DNA of 64,000 nucleotides from Gimesia benthica. Its GTDB lineage: Bacteria; Planctomycetota; Planctomycetia; Planctomycetales; Planctomycetaceae. This document shows positions 35,762 to 46,007 of this stretch, piece by piece (the first letter of the stretch is position 1; each line of letters starts with the position of its first letter). The notes under the pieces are model-generated. The model saw nothing but the letters and a program-made list of their open reading frames with translations. It searched no databases and was not told the DNA's origin. The DNA lies in assembly GCF_009720525.1 (NCBI RefSeq), contig NZ_CP043930.1, forward strand, positions 3,814,501-3,878,500. Direction: 5' to 3'. Made by a program: the position numbers and the translations under genes.

Positions 35762-36086
35762 AATATTATTAATCCTTTAAAACAATGAATGCAGATACGA
35801 TGATTCGATGAATCTGGCAATCGAGCTGAACAAAGTTGAACAGCTCCTCCGTTCATTGCTGTTTGTTAACAAAATTTGTTTTTCTTTACAATCGGCTTCT
35901 CTATAATGAATCTGACTCCGGGAGTTGTACAGAAAATTTTTAATGGTTTTTTAGAATTCCCCTCCCTGCGGGATGCGGTTGGACTATCGGTTGAAAACCG
36001 CTCGGGAATTCAGTAAAGCTGAACATATAAAAACGTATGTGCTCTCCGTTGCTACCGCAGCTTTGCCTATCAGAAATGGATCTTTA
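35762..36086. other. Divergent regulatory region, AT-rich
   Basis: 325 bases between the divergent esterase and MoxR genes, clearly AT-rich. A TATAAT (35902-35907) precedes the MoxR gene; the TTTACA at 35885-35890 is only 11 nt away, too close for a standard -35, and a TTGTTT at 35876 is 20 nt away. I call it a possible -10 only. Confidence 0.4.
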
Positions 36087-37040
36087 ATGGAAGTTCGCTC
36101 CCAGCAGGAAACTGCCAGTCTGGTTAAGACGCTTCACGATAACATCTCCAGTGTGCTCATTGGAAAACCAGAAGTGGTTCAACTGGCAATCGTCACCCTG
36201 CTCGCGGAGGGCCATGTTTTGATTGAAGATGCACCCGGCGTGGGTAAAACCTCGCTGGCCAAGGCAATTGCCAAAAGTCTCGACTGCGACTACAAACGCG
36301 TGCAATTCACGCCGGACATGCTGCCTTCGGATATTCTGGGTTCGAATGTCTTCCTCCCCAGTCTGGGCGAATTCGAATTTCGCAAAGGTCCCATCTTTAC
36401 CAATGTGCTGCTGGCCGATGAAATCAACCGCACGCCTCCCCGTACACAAAGTGCGTTGCTCGAAGCGATGAACGAGGGGCAGGTCAGTGTGGAAGGGCAG
36501 ACGATTACCCTGGATCCTCCGTTTTTTGTACTGGCCACGCAGAACCCGTTCGAATTTGAAGGCACCTATCCCCTGCCCGAAAACCAGCTCGACCGATTCA
36601 TGATGTGTATCGAGATCGGTTATCCCGAACGTGCCATCGAGCGGGAAGTACTGATCCAGCACCGGAATGGCGAACCGGTCAACACGCTGGATTCCGTTGT
36701 CTCGCTGAAGCAGTTACGCGAGATGCAGGAAGCCGTACGGAATGTCCGCGTCGATGATGCACTGACGGACTATATTCTGGAAATTGTCGAAGTCACACGC
36801 AATCATCCGGAACTGACGCTGGGAGTCAGTACCCGCGGTGCGATCACGTTTTCCCAGGCGGCCCAGAGTCTTGCCTTTACGGAAGGACGGGACTATGTCA
36901 TTCCGGATGACATTAAGAAGTTAGCAGTTCCCGTTTTAGCGCATCGTGTGATCACCCGCTCGCTGGTCCGCGAAAGTCAGCGGACACGCGCCACGGAAAT
37001 TATCCGTCAGATTCTGCAGAAGGTGTCGGTTCCCAATTAA
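36087..37040 (+). CDS. MoxR-family AAA+ ATPase, solitary
   Basis: 317 aa from ATG 36087 (MEVRSQQETASLV). The open frame reaches back to 35973 but the extra residues look non-coding. Walker A is LIEDAPGVGKTSLAKAIA, Walker B NVLLADEINRTPPRTQSALLEAMNEGQV, with FFVLATQNPFEFEGTYPLPENQLDRFMM and the sensor 2 stretch GVSTRGAITFSQAAQ. It is a second MoxR, diverged from the first (32457). No DUF58 or VWA gene lies next to it, so its partners must be encoded elsewhere; the downstream neighbour is the DUF255 fusion gene, 209 nt away. Confidence 0.92.
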   Translation: MEVRSQQETASLVKTLHDNISSVLIGKPEVVQLAIVTLLAEGHVLIEDAPGVGKTSLAKAIAKSLDCDYKRVQFTPDMLPSDILGSNVFLPSLGEFEFRKGPIFTNVLLADEINRTPPRTQSALLEAMNEGQVSVEGQTITLDPPFFVLATQNPFEFEGTYPLPENQLDRFMMCIEIGYPERAIEREVLIQHRNGEPVNTLDSVVSLKQLREMQEAVRNVRVDDALTDYILEIVEVTRNHPELTLGVSTRGAITFSQAAQSLAFTEGRDYVIPDDIKKLAVPVLAHRVITRSLVRESQRTRATEIIRQILQKVSVPN

Positions 37041-37249
37041 AAGTTAAAATAGGTGATCCTGATATCCTGATGAACCGCCTGAACGTATCGATTTTTGGAC
37101 GTTCTGCTATTATTAAATAGTCGTCTGCCGTCGGATTGGATAAGATACGTGTACCCCACCATCCGAACAACCGACTTTCGAAGAAACGATTGCAGCCCCC
37201 TTATAACAACAGGGCACCGAATCTTCTGCCTGCCCCTGGAGGAATAAAA

Positions 37250-39856
37250 ATGGATTGGAACCCTACATCATTGAGGCGGTACGCCCTGATTCTCTGTCTG
37301 CTCGTCATCAGCACATCCGGGAGCCCTCGCATGTTATCTGCCAGCGAAGAGAAGCCGCAGGAACCAAAACAGGAAGCGAAGTCTGCACCCCAGGAAAAGC
37401 AGTTTACGAACCGGCTGGCCAAAGAGACCAGCCCTTACCTGTTGCTGCATCAGCACAACCCGGTGGACTGGTATCCCTGGGGGCCCGAAGCCTTCGAAAA
37501 GGCGAAGCAGGAAAACAAGGTGATCTTCCTCTCGGTCGGCTACAGCAGCTGTTACTGGTGCCACGTGATGGAGCGGCTCGTTTTTGAAGATCCCAAAATC
37601 GCGAAATACATGAACGAGAACTTTGTGAATATCAAAGTCGATCGTGAAGAACGCCCCGACATCGATGATATCTACATGACATCACTCTCTGTCTATTTTC
37701 ATCTCATCGGTGCCCCTTCCGGCGGAGGCTGGCCGCTGTCGATGTTCCTCACCCCCGATCGTGAACCTTTTGCCGGTGGCACTTATTTTCCACCCACCGA
37801 TCAGGGAGGCCAGATGAGTTTCCCCCGCGTGCTGCAGAAAGTGAATCAGCTCTGGGGAGATAACAAAGAACAGGTCCAGCAGAGCGCGACAATCATCGCT
37901 AAAGAAGTCGCCCGCCTGCAGAAGGAAGAAGGAGCTAAGGAAGCGATTCCCCTGGAAAACCGGCTGGTCATCGCGGGGGTTCGTTCAATCAATGCCAGTT
38001 ACGATTCCGAATATGGCGGGATCGATTTTTCGGAAGTGACTCCCAACGCTCCCAAGTTTCCCACGTCTTCGAAACTGGTTCTGCTGCAGTACGATATTCA
38101 GGCAGCCGAACAGAACCCGACGGCAGCGGAATCGGCGAAGGTGCTGTATCACACACTGGACGCGATGGCCAACGGCGGGATTTACGATCACCTCGGCGGC
38201 GGATTTCATCGCTACAGTACCGATCGCTACTGGCACGTACCCCACTTCGAAAAAATGCTCTATGATAACGGTCAGCTGGCCGGTCTCTATGCCCGCGCTT
38301 TCGAGCAGACGGGTAAGCCGCAGTACAAACAGGTCTCTGAAGGGATCGTCGATTTCGTGCTGCGTGAGCTGACCGATCCGCAGGGCGGTTTTTATTCCGC
38401 TCTGGATGCAGAGACGGATGGCGTCGAAGGCGAACACTATGCCTGGTCGCAGGAAGAACTGAAAACCATTCTGGGAGATGACTACCCGCTCTTCGCCGAA
38501 TTTTACGGATTGAATGAGCCCGTCCGCTTCGATCATGGCTATGTGCTGCACCGCGTCACCACGCTGGAGAAGCTCGCCGAAAAACACAACACTGGTGCAG
38601 ACGAACTGGCTTCACAGTTGGCCGTGTCGCGTCAGAAATTACACGCCGTTCGTCAACAGCGCAAGCCGCTGCTCAAGGATGATAAAATCCTGACCAGCTG
38701 GAATGGTCTGATGATTGAAGGCATGGCGACCGCAGGTCGTGTGTTGAAACGACCCGATTATACCGCCGCTGCAGAAAAAGCAGCGCAGTTCATTCTCGAT
38801 CAGATGCGCGATAAAGAGGGACACCTCTATCGCAGCTACCGTGGTGGCGAAGCCCGTCTCAACGCTTACCTGGATGATTATGCATTTTTCACACAGGGAC
38901 TGCTGGCATTGCACCAGGCAACCGGCAAACAGCAGTGGCTGGACGAAGCCCGCAAGTTGACCGATCTGCAGATTACTCTCTTCTGGGATCAGAAAGAGCA
39001 CGGCTTCTTTTTCACCACCCACGACCATGAGCAACTGATTGCCCGCACGAAAAACGCATACGATGCTGCCATCCCTTCCGGCAACAGCATCAGTGCCCGT
39101 AACCTGATTCAGCTTTCCGAGCTGACAGGGGAAGCCCGCTATCGCCAGCACGCCGATGAGACACTGCAGCTGTTTGGTCGAGTGATTAAACGCTACCCGA
39201 ATCGCTGTGCCCAGCTCGTCCAGGCGGTAGGAGAATATCTGCAGACACCCGCTGATCAGAAGCAGTCTGCAGTTTCCCTTTCGACAGGCGTATTCGAAGA
39301 GCTCGTAGAAGCACCGGATCAACTGGTCTCGGTCAATCCGGGGCTCGAACTGCTGGCTGCAGCCGGACTGGGACAGACCGGACAGCAGAAAAAACTGGTG
39401 AAAGCCAACGCCTATCTCTCGGTCGACAAACTGCCCGCTGGCAAGAAGTGCAAGGTGGCGATTGTGCTGACCATCGAGGATGGCTGGCACATCAATCAGA
39501 ATCCATCCAGCCCCGATTTCCTGGTACCAACGACCTTCAGTATCAAGTCGGCCCAGAACATCAAACTGACCGACATCAAATATCCGGCTGGTCATAAATT
39601 CGAAGTGGCAGGCTTCGACGAACCGCTGCTGGTCTACGAAAAGCAGGCCATCATTCGGGGAACGCTGGAAATTCCTCCCTCTGCAGCCGGGAAAGAGGAA
39701 GCACTTGAACTGAATATCAAATATCAGGCCTGTAACGATCAGACCTGTATCCGACCGACGACGGTCAGCCTCAAAGGCAAGTTCAAGGTTGCCGCTTCCG
39801 GAGAAACTGTCCGGCAGGTAAATCAGAAATGGTTTAAAACCGAATCAGGCAACTGA
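37250..39856 (+). CDS. DUF255 thioredoxin/(alpha/alpha)6-barrel protein fused to a DsbD N-terminal-like domain
   Basis: 868 aa from ATG 37250, preceded by a perfect GGAGGA. A short signal peptide or anchor ([12 protein letters not shown]) opens it. Residues 50-200 are the thioredoxin-like DUF255 head: [25 protein letters not shown], then [11 protein letters not shown] (Cys 101 and 104), [23 protein letters not shown]. Residues about 260-720 form a glycosidase/epimerase-like alpha/alpha barrel ([24 protein letters not shown], SAYDAEtype [25 protein letters not shown]). Residues about 750-860 look like the N-terminal beta domain of DsbD ([16 protein letters not shown]..., [19 protein letters not shown]) with a Cys pair. 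Export and a thiol-exchange role are inferred. Confidence 0.88.
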   Translation: MDWNPTSLRRYALILCLLVISTSGSPRMLSASEEKPQEPKQEAKSAPQEKQFTNRLAKETSPYLLLHQHNPVDWYPWGPEAFEKAKQENKVIFLSVGYSSCYWCHVMERLVFEDPKIAKYMNENFVNIKVDREERPDIDDIYMTSLSVYFHLIGAPSGGGWPLSMFLTPDREPFAGGTYFPPTDQGGQMSFPRVLQKVNQLWGDNKEQVQQSATIIAKEVARLQKEEGAKEAIPLENRLVIAGVRSINASYDSEYGGIDFSEVTPNAPKFPTSSKLVLLQYDIQAAEQNPTAAESAKVLYHTLDAMANGGIYDHLGGGFHRYSTDRYWHVPHFEKMLYDNGQLAGLYARAFEQTGKPQYKQVSEGIVDFVLRELTDPQGGFYSALDAETDGVEGEHYAWSQEELKTILGDDYPLFAEFYGLNEPVRFDHGYVLHRVTTLEKLAEKHNTGADELASQLAVSRQKLHAVRQQRKPLLKDDKILTSWNGLMIEGMATAGRVLKRPDYTAAAEKAAQFILDQMRDKEGHLYRSYRGGEARLNAYLDDYAFFTQGLLALHQATGKQQWLDEARKLTDLQITLFWDQKEHGFFFTTHDHEQLIARTKNAYDAAIPSGNSISARNLIQLSELTGEARYRQHADETLQLFGRVIKRYPNRCAQLVQAVGEYLQTPADQKQSAVSLSTGVFEELVEAPDQLVSVNPGLELLAAAGLGQTGQQKKLVKANAYLSVDKLPAGKKCKVAIVLTIEDGWHINQNPSSPDFLVPTTFSIKSAQNIKLTDIKYPAGHKFEVAGFDEPLLVYEKQAIIRGTLEIPPSAAGKEEALELNIKYQACNDQTCIRPTTVSLKGKFKVAASGETVRQVNQKWFKTESGN

Positions 39857-39928
39857 AAAACTTCTGCTCCAGCAAATCAAAGCGCAGCGAATGATTTGCT
39901 TAAAATAGATTCACGCTAAAGGTTCACG

Positions 39929-41395
39929 ATGAACGCGGCCCAATACCAGGAACACCCACTCGTAAAAACCAAGATCATCGCTACCGTTGGTCCCGCTTCC
40001 TGTTCGCGCGAAATGCTGCAGAAGCTGATCATCGCGGGCGTGGATCTGTTTCGGTTGAACTTCGCGCACGGCAAGCATGAATGGCTGGCCGAAATCGTTA
40101 CGAATATCCACGAACTGTCCGAAGAGATGGCCCGCCCCATCGGAATTCTGGGCGATCTGTCCGGCCCCAAAATTCGGCTGGGGGTCTTACCCGGTGACGA
40201 AATCAACTGTCGGCAGGACATGAAGTTTCGGTTCATTCAAGGAATTGAGACCGACAATTCCCAGGAACTGACCTGCACCTATGAGTCGCTGATCAGCGAT
40301 CTGCGGGTCGGCGATCCGGTACTGCTGGCAGACGGAATGGTCGCCATGCGGGTCACCGAGAAATCGGAAGATAATGAATACGTCGAGTGCGTGGTTGAGC
40401 GGGAAGGCGTCATTCGCAGTAAGCAGGGAGTCAACCTGCCCGGCGTCCAGCTCAGCACTCCCTGTCTCACGGAGAAAGATCTGGAAGACCTTGCCTGGGC
40501 CGTGCAGCATGGACTCGATTATATCGGGCTCAGTTTCGTGCGTTCCGCGGATGACATCAAACAGCTCTACGACGAGATCGAAAAACTGAATCCGATTGAG
40601 GCGCCGCACGTTGTCGCCAAGATTGAAAAGATCGAAGCGGTCAGCGATATCGAACAGATCCTCAAACTGACCGATGCAGTCATGGTGGCCCGCGGGGACC
40701 TCGGCGTCGAAGTCGACATCGAACGGGTGCCCATCATTCAGAAGCGGATCATCCATCTCTGCAACCAGTATCGTGTCCCGGTAATCACCGCGACGCAGAT
40801 GCTGGACAGCATGCAGTTCAACACATTTCCGACCCGCGCCGAGGCCAGCGATGTCGCGAATGCAGTGCTGGACGGCAGCGACGCGGTCATGCTGTCTGGG
40901 GAGACAGCGGTCGGCGTCAGTCCGCTGGCGGCCGTCGAAATGATGAGCCGCATTGTCCGCGAAGCAGCGCGGATTCTCTCATCGAACCTGCATTCGGAAG
41001 AGACCACCAGTAACCGTCGCCTGTATGCCCGCGAAGTGACGGAAGCGGTTACACTCGGAGCCGGGATGACAGCAGAGAAGCTGGACGCAGACCTGATGGT
41101 AACCTGTACCCACGAAGGCAAAACCGCGATGGCTCTGTCCAAACAGCGGCGGACAGTGCCTACTGTGGCGCTCACCGATCGCCCGGCTACGGCTCGCCGG
41201 ATGACACTCTACTGGGGAGTGACTTCACTCCTGACCGACGTGGTCGATAAGTCTCCCCAGAAAATTCTGAAGTACATCGTGAACTATGGAAAGAAGCATG
41301 GCTTTCTGTCATCAGGCAGTCAGATCGTCCTGATCTCCGGTACCGACTGGAGTTCATTGGGGCATGACATGCTTCTGGTTCACGAAGTGAAATAA
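39929..41395 (+). CDS. pyk: Pyruvate kinase
   Basis: 488 aa; AAAGG lies 8 nt before the ATG. It starts TKIIATVGPASCSREMLQKLIIAGVDLFRLNFAHG, has a B domain around residues 80-180, KIEKIEAVSDIEQILK (catalytic Lys and Glu), VMVARGDLGVEVDIERVPIIQK, and ITATQMLDSM. The C domain carries the AMALSKQRRTVPTVALTDRPATARR stretch where effectors bind. It makes pyruvate and ATP from phosphoenolpyruvate in glycolysis. Full length for the type II bacterial enzyme. Confidence 0.97.
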   Translation: MNAAQYQEHPLVKTKIIATVGPASCSREMLQKLIIAGVDLFRLNFAHGKHEWLAEIVTNIHELSEEMARPIGILGDLSGPKIRLGVLPGDEINCRQDMKFRFIQGIETDNSQELTCTYESLISDLRVGDPVLLADGMVAMRVTEKSEDNEYVECVVEREGVIRSKQGVNLPGVQLSTPCLTEKDLEDLAWAVQHGLDYIGLSFVRSADDIKQLYDEIEKLNPIEAPHVVAKIEKIEAVSDIEQILKLTDAVMVARGDLGVEVDIERVPIIQKRIIHLCNQYRVPVITATQMLDSMQFNTFPTRAEASDVANAVLDGSDAVMLSGETAVGVSPLAAVEMMSRIVREAARILSSNLHSEETTSNRRLYAREVTEAVTLGAGMTAEKLDADLMVTCTHEGKTAMALSKQRRTVPTVALTDRPATARRMTLYWGVTSLLTDVVDKSPQKILKYIVNYGKKHGFLSSGSQIVLISGTDWSSLGHDMLLVHEVK

Positions 41396-41424
41396 CGCTG
41401 AACCCCGAAACCTGTGAGGCTCTG

Positions 41425-42747
41425 ATGTATCCGAAACTGTCGCTCACGCTGATGTTACTCTGGACGATTCTGCTGCCTCAAACCGGTTTCAGTGATGACT
41501 GGCCCCAATGGGGTGGACCGCAGCACGACCTGGTCTGGCGCGAAAAAGGCATTGTCAAAGAATTGCCAACCAAAGGCCAACTGCCCCGGGTCTGGTCGAC
41601 TCCCATCGGTGAAGGCTACTCCGGGCCCGCGGTCGCGGAAGTCGATTCCCGCTGGTGTGTCTTCGTGACCGATCGGATTTATAAACAACGGGTTGGCTTC
41701 GAACGCGTGCACTGCCTGGATGCAGTGACGGGAAAACTGATCTGGGGCTACGAATACCCGGCAGAATACACAGTCAGCTACCCCGCCGGTCCCCGTTCCA
41801 CTCCCGTCATCAATGACGGTCGCGTTTATACCCTGGGTGCCCAGGGGCACTTCTTCTGCTTCGATGCCAAAACGGGGAAAGTGCTCTGGAGCAAAAACTT
41901 CGTCGAAGACTACGGCACGAAGCTTCCAAACTGGGGTATGGTCGCCTCTCCGCTGGTGGACGGTGATCAGCTGATTACGCTGGTGGGTGGCCAACAGAAT
42001 GCGCTGGTGGTCAGCTTTGATAAAAAGACAGGTAAAGAACTCTGGCGATCGCTCAATGATCCGGCCGTCGGTTATGCACCGCCGGTCATCTTTGAGTTCG
42101 GAGAAAAGCGGGAATTGATCGTCTGGCATCCGACGGCGGTCTCGGCCCTCGAGCCGGAAACCGGCAAGGTGATCTGGCAGGTTCCCTACGGTGTGAAGTA
42201 CGGTCTGACGATCGCGACGCCCCGCAAAGTGGGTAACCGGTTGTTCGTTGCCAGCTTTTATAACGGGCCGCGGATGATCGAAGTCTCCGGCGATGGCAGC
42301 TCAGCGAAAATCGTCTGGGCCGGGAAGAGCGACAGCGAGATCAACACCGACGGCCTGCATCCGATCATGATGACGCCGGTCTTCGACGGGAAGAACATCT
42401 ACGGCGTAGGCAGCTACGGAGAGCTCCGCGGTCTGGATGCGAGCAACGGCCAGCGGTTATGGGAAACATTAGCTGCGACCGGTAAGGGGCGCTGGTGGAA
42501 TGCCTTCATCATTCCACACGAAGATCGTTATTTTCTGCACAACGAACAGGGCGATCTGATCATCGCGAATCTGTCGCCGAAAGGGTACGAAGAGTTGAGC
42601 CGGGCGAAGCTGATTGAACCGACCCGTCGCGTCCAGCGGCGGATGACAATCTGGTCGCATCCGGCTTTCGCACTGAAAAGCGTGTTTGCCCGGAATGATA
42701 AGGAAATTATCCGCGTCGATCTTTCGGCTCCGTCTGCTGGTAATTAG
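41425..42747 (+). CDS. Secreted PQQ-like beta-propeller protein
   Basis: 440 aa with a signal peptide (LTLMLLWTILLPQTGFSDD). GAGG precedes the ATG. It begins PQWGGPQHDLVWREKGIV and carries repeated propeller strands: VHCLDAVTGKLIWGYEY, FFCFDAKTGKVLWSKNF, VVSFDKKTGKELWRSL, ALEPETGKVIWQVPYG, GLDASNGQRLWETLA. The DxxTGK-x-x-W motif marks quinoprotein dehydrogenase-like or BamB-like propellers. No catalytic Asp of true PQQ enzymes is clear, so a structural or binding role is as likely. It follows pyk by 29 nt, but a functional link is not obvious. Confidence 0.88.
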   Translation: MYPKLSLTLMLLWTILLPQTGFSDDWPQWGGPQHDLVWREKGIVKELPTKGQLPRVWSTPIGEGYSGPAVAEVDSRWCVFVTDRIYKQRVGFERVHCLDAVTGKLIWGYEYPAEYTVSYPAGPRSTPVINDGRVYTLGAQGHFFCFDAKTGKVLWSKNFVEDYGTKLPNWGMVASPLVDGDQLITLVGGQQNALVVSFDKKTGKELWRSLNDPAVGYAPPVIFEFGEKRELIVWHPTAVSALEPETGKVIWQVPYGVKYGLTIATPRKVGNRLFVASFYNGPRMIEVSGDGSSAKIVWAGKSDSEINTDGLHPIMMTPVFDGKNIYGVGSYGELRGLDASNGQRLWETLAATGKGRWWNAFIIPHEDRYFLHNEQGDLIIANLSPKGYEELSRAKLIEPTRRVQRRMTIWSHPAFALKSVFARNDKEIIRVDLSAPSAGN

Positions 42748-42932
42748 TTTAAGCTGTTCAGGCTGAACGACTTGCTGAATCAGTTAGAATCGAGAAAAGA
42801 TTTTCGCGGGAAGGCCTGAGAGAGTCGTATCCGGCCCGGTTTGGCGTTAATCTGGTAGATGTTTCATCTGATGCCTGCTCGGAACAGTAATCAGATGTGG
42901 CTAACCCACGCCCCGAATTGAGAGTCACAATT

Positions 42933-44003
42933 ATGCCTTCGGATCATTTTGCCCCGGCTCAGGATCGATCCCAGGAAGTTCTGCTTCCGCTGGAACCTTT
43001 AAAGGAATTACTGGTCAAGCTGTTTGTGCGGATGGGCATGTTTCAGGTGGAGGCGGAGATTGCCGCCGACCGCCTGGTCGAAGCGGACCTGCGTGGCATC
43101 CACTCGCATGGGAGCCGCACTGCAGAACGTTACCTGGACGCGATGGACATGGGCGACATCGATCCCCGCGCACAGATCCTGACCGTCAAAGAGAGCCCCG
43201 CGATTGCCGTGATGGATGGCAGCAAAGCGATGGGACACGTCGCTGCAACTCGCGCCATGGAACTGGCGATTAAAAAAGCGGGTGAGGTCGGGACGGGAAC
43301 CGTGACGGTCTATAACAGTCACCACTTCGGAGCCGCCGCCGTCTATGTGATGATGGCGGTGAAGGCCGGCATGATTGCGTACTGCACGACGAACACGGGG
43401 CGGGCGACTGTCGCCGCTCATGGAAGTACGCAGGCAGGCACGGCCAATAATGCAATCGCCTGGGGTGTTCCCAACCCGCAAGGCGCTCCTTTCGTTCTGG
43501 ATATGGCGTGTGCCAAGACCTCCTGGGGCAAACTGGAAACGCAGGCCATGTACGGCCTACCCGTCCCCGCTGGTTACGGTCTGGACAGTGAAGGGAATGA
43601 AACCACTGACGCTGCTGCTGTGAAAACACTGCTTCCCGCCTCGGGGCCCCGCGGTTACGGACTGGCTTTGATCAGTTCCATCCTGACCGGCGCGCTGACG
43701 GGAGGCAAGATGTCGATCAACAAGACCAAAGCACCGGAGATTGAGGGTTCCGAACATTTCTTCTATGTGATCGATCTGAAACAGTTCGTGGAAGAAGATC
43801 GCTTCCATGCCGAACTGGCATCCGCGACAGAGGCCCTGCATCAACTGACGCCCGTGCGGGCAGAGGATCCGGTGCGTCTGCCGGGTGAACTTGAATGGGA
43901 ACAGACACAATGCGCACTGCAGGAAGGGATTTCGGTTCATAAAGATCATGCGGAGCAGTTAAAAGAACTCGCCCAGCGCATCAAGTATGACGTTCCCTGG
44001 TAA
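42933..44003 (+). CDS. Malate/L-lactate dehydrogenase (Ldh) family oxidoreductase
   Basis: 356 aa from ATG 42933 (MPSDHFAPAQDRSQEVLL); GAGAG precedes it. Family motifs: LVEADLRGIHSHGSRTAERYL with the catalytic His, AIKKAGEVGTGTVTVYNSHHFGAAAVYVMMAVKAGMIAYCTTNT, ANNAIAWGVPNPQGAPFVLDMACAKTSWGKL and GYGLALISSILTGALTGG. This is the structurally unusual Ldh_2 (ComC/YlbC-type) fold of NAD(P)-dependent 2-hydroxyacid or ureidoglycolate dehydrogenases. Substrate cannot be fixed; sulfolactate, malate and ureidoglycolate are among known ones. It starts 186 nt after the propeller gene. Confidence 0.92.
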   Translation: MPSDHFAPAQDRSQEVLLPLEPLKELLVKLFVRMGMFQVEAEIAADRLVEADLRGIHSHGSRTAERYLDAMDMGDIDPRAQILTVKESPAIAVMDGSKAMGHVAATRAMELAIKKAGEVGTGTVTVYNSHHFGAAAVYVMMAVKAGMIAYCTTNTGRATVAAHGSTQAGTANNAIAWGVPNPQGAPFVLDMACAKTSWGKLETQAMYGLPVPAGYGLDSEGNETTDAAAVKTLLPASGPRGYGLALISSILTGALTGGKMSINKTKAPEIEGSEHFFYVIDLKQFVEEDRFHAELASATEALHQLTPVRAEDPVRLPGELEWEQTQCALQEGISVHKDHAEQLKELAQRIKYDVPW

Positions 44004-44048
44004 ACGCGCTGTCTCGAATCATCAGTTTAAAAAGAAGGTCTGATTATC

Positions 44049-44687
44049 ATGCCGACTTCATATCGAATCAGAACACTGCTCGCTCTGGCTGTCTGCAGCC
44101 TGGTCTGCCTGACGGTACCCGTTCAGGCGGGAAAGTATAACCCGGTTCTGGATGTAGGCGATCAGGCACCGACCTGGGAGAAGCTCCCGGCGACCGATGG
44201 GAAATCGTATGCCAGCGATTCCTTCAAAGATAAGGATGTGCTCGTCATTGCGTTTACCTGTAACAGCTGCCCTTACGCCGTCGATTATGAAACGCGTCTC
44301 AATCAGCTGGCAGAGAAGTATCAGGGGAAAGATTCCAGGGTGGGAGTCATCGCCGTGAACGTTAATCTGATTCCCGCTGACAGCCCGGAGAAGATGAAAG
44401 AACGGGCTCAGAAGCAGGGCTTCGTGTTCCCTTACCTGTTCGACAAGTCACAGCAGATTGGTCAGGCTTTCGGTGCTACGCGTACCCCCGAGTTTTTTGT
44501 GCTCAACAAAGACCGCAAGGTGGTCTACATGGGTGCCATGGATGATTCGACCGACGCCAGCAAGGTCAAACAGAATTACGTTCAACAGGCAATCGAGGCG
44601 GCTTTGCAGGGAAAGCAGCCGGAAACGACCGAAACGATTGCCATCGGCTGTAATGTGCGCTATAAACGCATTCGCAGAAATAAATAA
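44049..44687 (+). CDS. Secreted thioredoxin-like (AhpC/TSA-type) protein
   Basis: 212 aa; AAGAAGG lies upstream. A signal peptide ([23 protein letters not shown]) precedes [39 protein letters not shown] (CxxC-type motif CNSC), [18 protein letters not shown], and a [25 protein letters not shown] stretch with the cis-Pro of the fold. The C-terminal [12 protein letters not shown] is also typical of this planctomycete redoxin family, which resembles the alkyl hydroperoxide reductase/thiol-specific antioxidant proteins. Likely role: periplasmic thiol chemistry. It is 45 nt after the Ldh gene and 31 nt before the DNA methyltransferase. Confidence 0.9.
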   Translation: MPTSYRIRTLLALAVCSLVCLTVPVQAGKYNPVLDVGDQAPTWEKLPATDGKSYASDSFKDKDVLVIAFTCNSCPYAVDYETRLNQLAEKYQGKDSRVGVIAVNVNLIPADSPEKMKERAQKQGFVFPYLFDKSQQIGQAFGATRTPEFFVLNKDRKVVYMGAMDDSTDASKVKQNYVQQAIEAALQGKQPETTETIAIGCNVRYKRIRRNK

Positions 44688-44718
44688 CACTCTTCCCGCA
44701 GCCGACACAGCCACGCTT

Positions 44719-45666
44719 ATGACCAGTTTCAATCAGATACAGATTCAGGATTGCATCGCCGGGATGCAGGCACTGCCCGACGCATGCGTTGACCTGGCCT
44801 TTGCCGATCCGCCGTTCAATATCGGTTATGAATACGATGAGTACGAAGACCGCCTGGAGAGCGAACAGTATCTCGACTGGTGTGAGAACTGGCTCAAGGA
44901 AGTGGTGCGGCTGCTTAAACCGGATGGAACCTTCTGGCTGGCCATCGGTGATGAATACGCGGCAGAGTTAAAAGTCATGATGCAGCGGACGCTGGGGCTG
45001 ACCTGTCGCAGCTGGGTGATCTGGTATTACACCTTCGGCGTGAACTGCAAGAACAAGTTCAGCCGTTCGCACGCCCACCTGTTTCATATGGTCAAAGATC
45101 CGAAGCAGTTCACGTTCAACGCCGACGATCCGGCAATTCGCGTTCCCTCTGCCCGACAGCTGGTCTACGGCGACAAACGTGCGAATCCCAAGGGACGCCT
45201 CCCCGACGATACCTGGATCCTGCGTCCCCAGGACATTCCCGAGAGCTTCCAGGCGGATGAAGATACATGGTACTTCCCCCGCATCAACGGGACGTTTAAA
45301 GAACGCCAGGGCTGGCACGGGTGCCAGATGCCCGAGCAGCTGCTGGGCCGAATTATCCGGGCCTGTTCTAATCCGGAAGAGGTCGTACTCGATCCCTTTA
45401 CGGGGAGCGGCACCACACTGGCGGTTGCTAAAAAACTGAATCGCCAGTATCTCGGCTTTGAGCTCTCTGCGGAATACGGTGCCCGCGCACAGCAGCGACT
45501 GGCGGACATTGAGGTCGGTCAGCCCCTGGATGGTCAGGAAAATCCGTTGACCAGTGCGCCTTCCACCAAGAACGGAAAACGGCTCGCAGAGCGCGACTCC
45601 GACACCCCTGCGCCGCGGAGCAAGTCGAAGGGCAAATCCAGTCCCCGGCAGAAAAAACTGCTCTGA
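44719..45666 (+). CDS. Orphan DNA methyltransferase, beta class (N6-adenine or N4-cytosine)
   Basis: 315 aa from ATG 44719. The frame extends upstream over the preceding gene but that part is a shadow. It begins with motif [18 protein letters not shown] (DPPF at 30-33), then [15 protein letters not shown], a central target-recognition region, and motif I at about residue 222 ([17 protein letters not shown]), giving the IV-then-I order of beta-class enzymes such as CcrM. DPPF occurs in both amino-methyltransferase types. The C-terminal 50 residues are basic and low-complexity ([13 protein letters not shown]). No restriction gene is beside it, so it may be a regulatory orphan, or an N-half of a lost system. 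Confidence 0.9.
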   Translation: MTSFNQIQIQDCIAGMQALPDACVDLAFADPPFNIGYEYDEYEDRLESEQYLDWCENWLKEVVRLLKPDGTFWLAIGDEYAAELKVMMQRTLGLTCRSWVIWYYTFGVNCKNKFSRSHAHLFHMVKDPKQFTFNADDPAIRVPSARQLVYGDKRANPKGRLPDDTWILRPQDIPESFQADEDTWYFPRINGTFKERQGWHGCQMPEQLLGRIIRACSNPEEVVLDPFTGSGTTLAVAKKLNRQYLGFELSAEYGARAQQRLADIEVGQPLDGQENPLTSAPSTKNGKRLAERDSDTPAPRSKSKGKSSPRQKKLL

Positions 45667-46007
45667 GTGATGCACTCTGATTGATCCCTTTCGGCTCCCC
45701 CTGCGCGCACCGCGGACCGACGTTCGAGCCGTGTTGCTTTTCCGCTCCCCCCCTGCCTACCGCTGGCATGCGATTCGCGTTTCTTCTTCCTCGCGTCCTA
45801 AATCAGCTGAAAACAGGCATTTGAGGCCTGTGATGTTGATTGAAAGCGACAGACGTTTCCAGGAAACGTTGCCCAAAGTCAACAATCGACCTCGCTTACT
45901 CGTACGAAGAGACGAGGCCGGTAAAAAGGATCGAATCGGCCCTGCTGGTCGGTTAGAATGTAGCGGTTCCATCGTTTATTACTCTGGACAGGGATTCGGG
46001 ATTCAAC
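45667..46007. other. Gene-free region before the SecA-like gene
   Basis: 341 bases with no supported gene. An ORF begins at 45731 upstream of the SecA-like frame but its first 110 residues look random. A 6-bp ACAGGC/GCCTGT hairpin (45813-45831) is too weak to name. Confidence 0.5.

Noticed and set aside
35885..35907. A full sigma-70 promoter (TTTACA and TATAAT)
   Set aside because: The spacer is only 11 nt; kept only as a possible -10.
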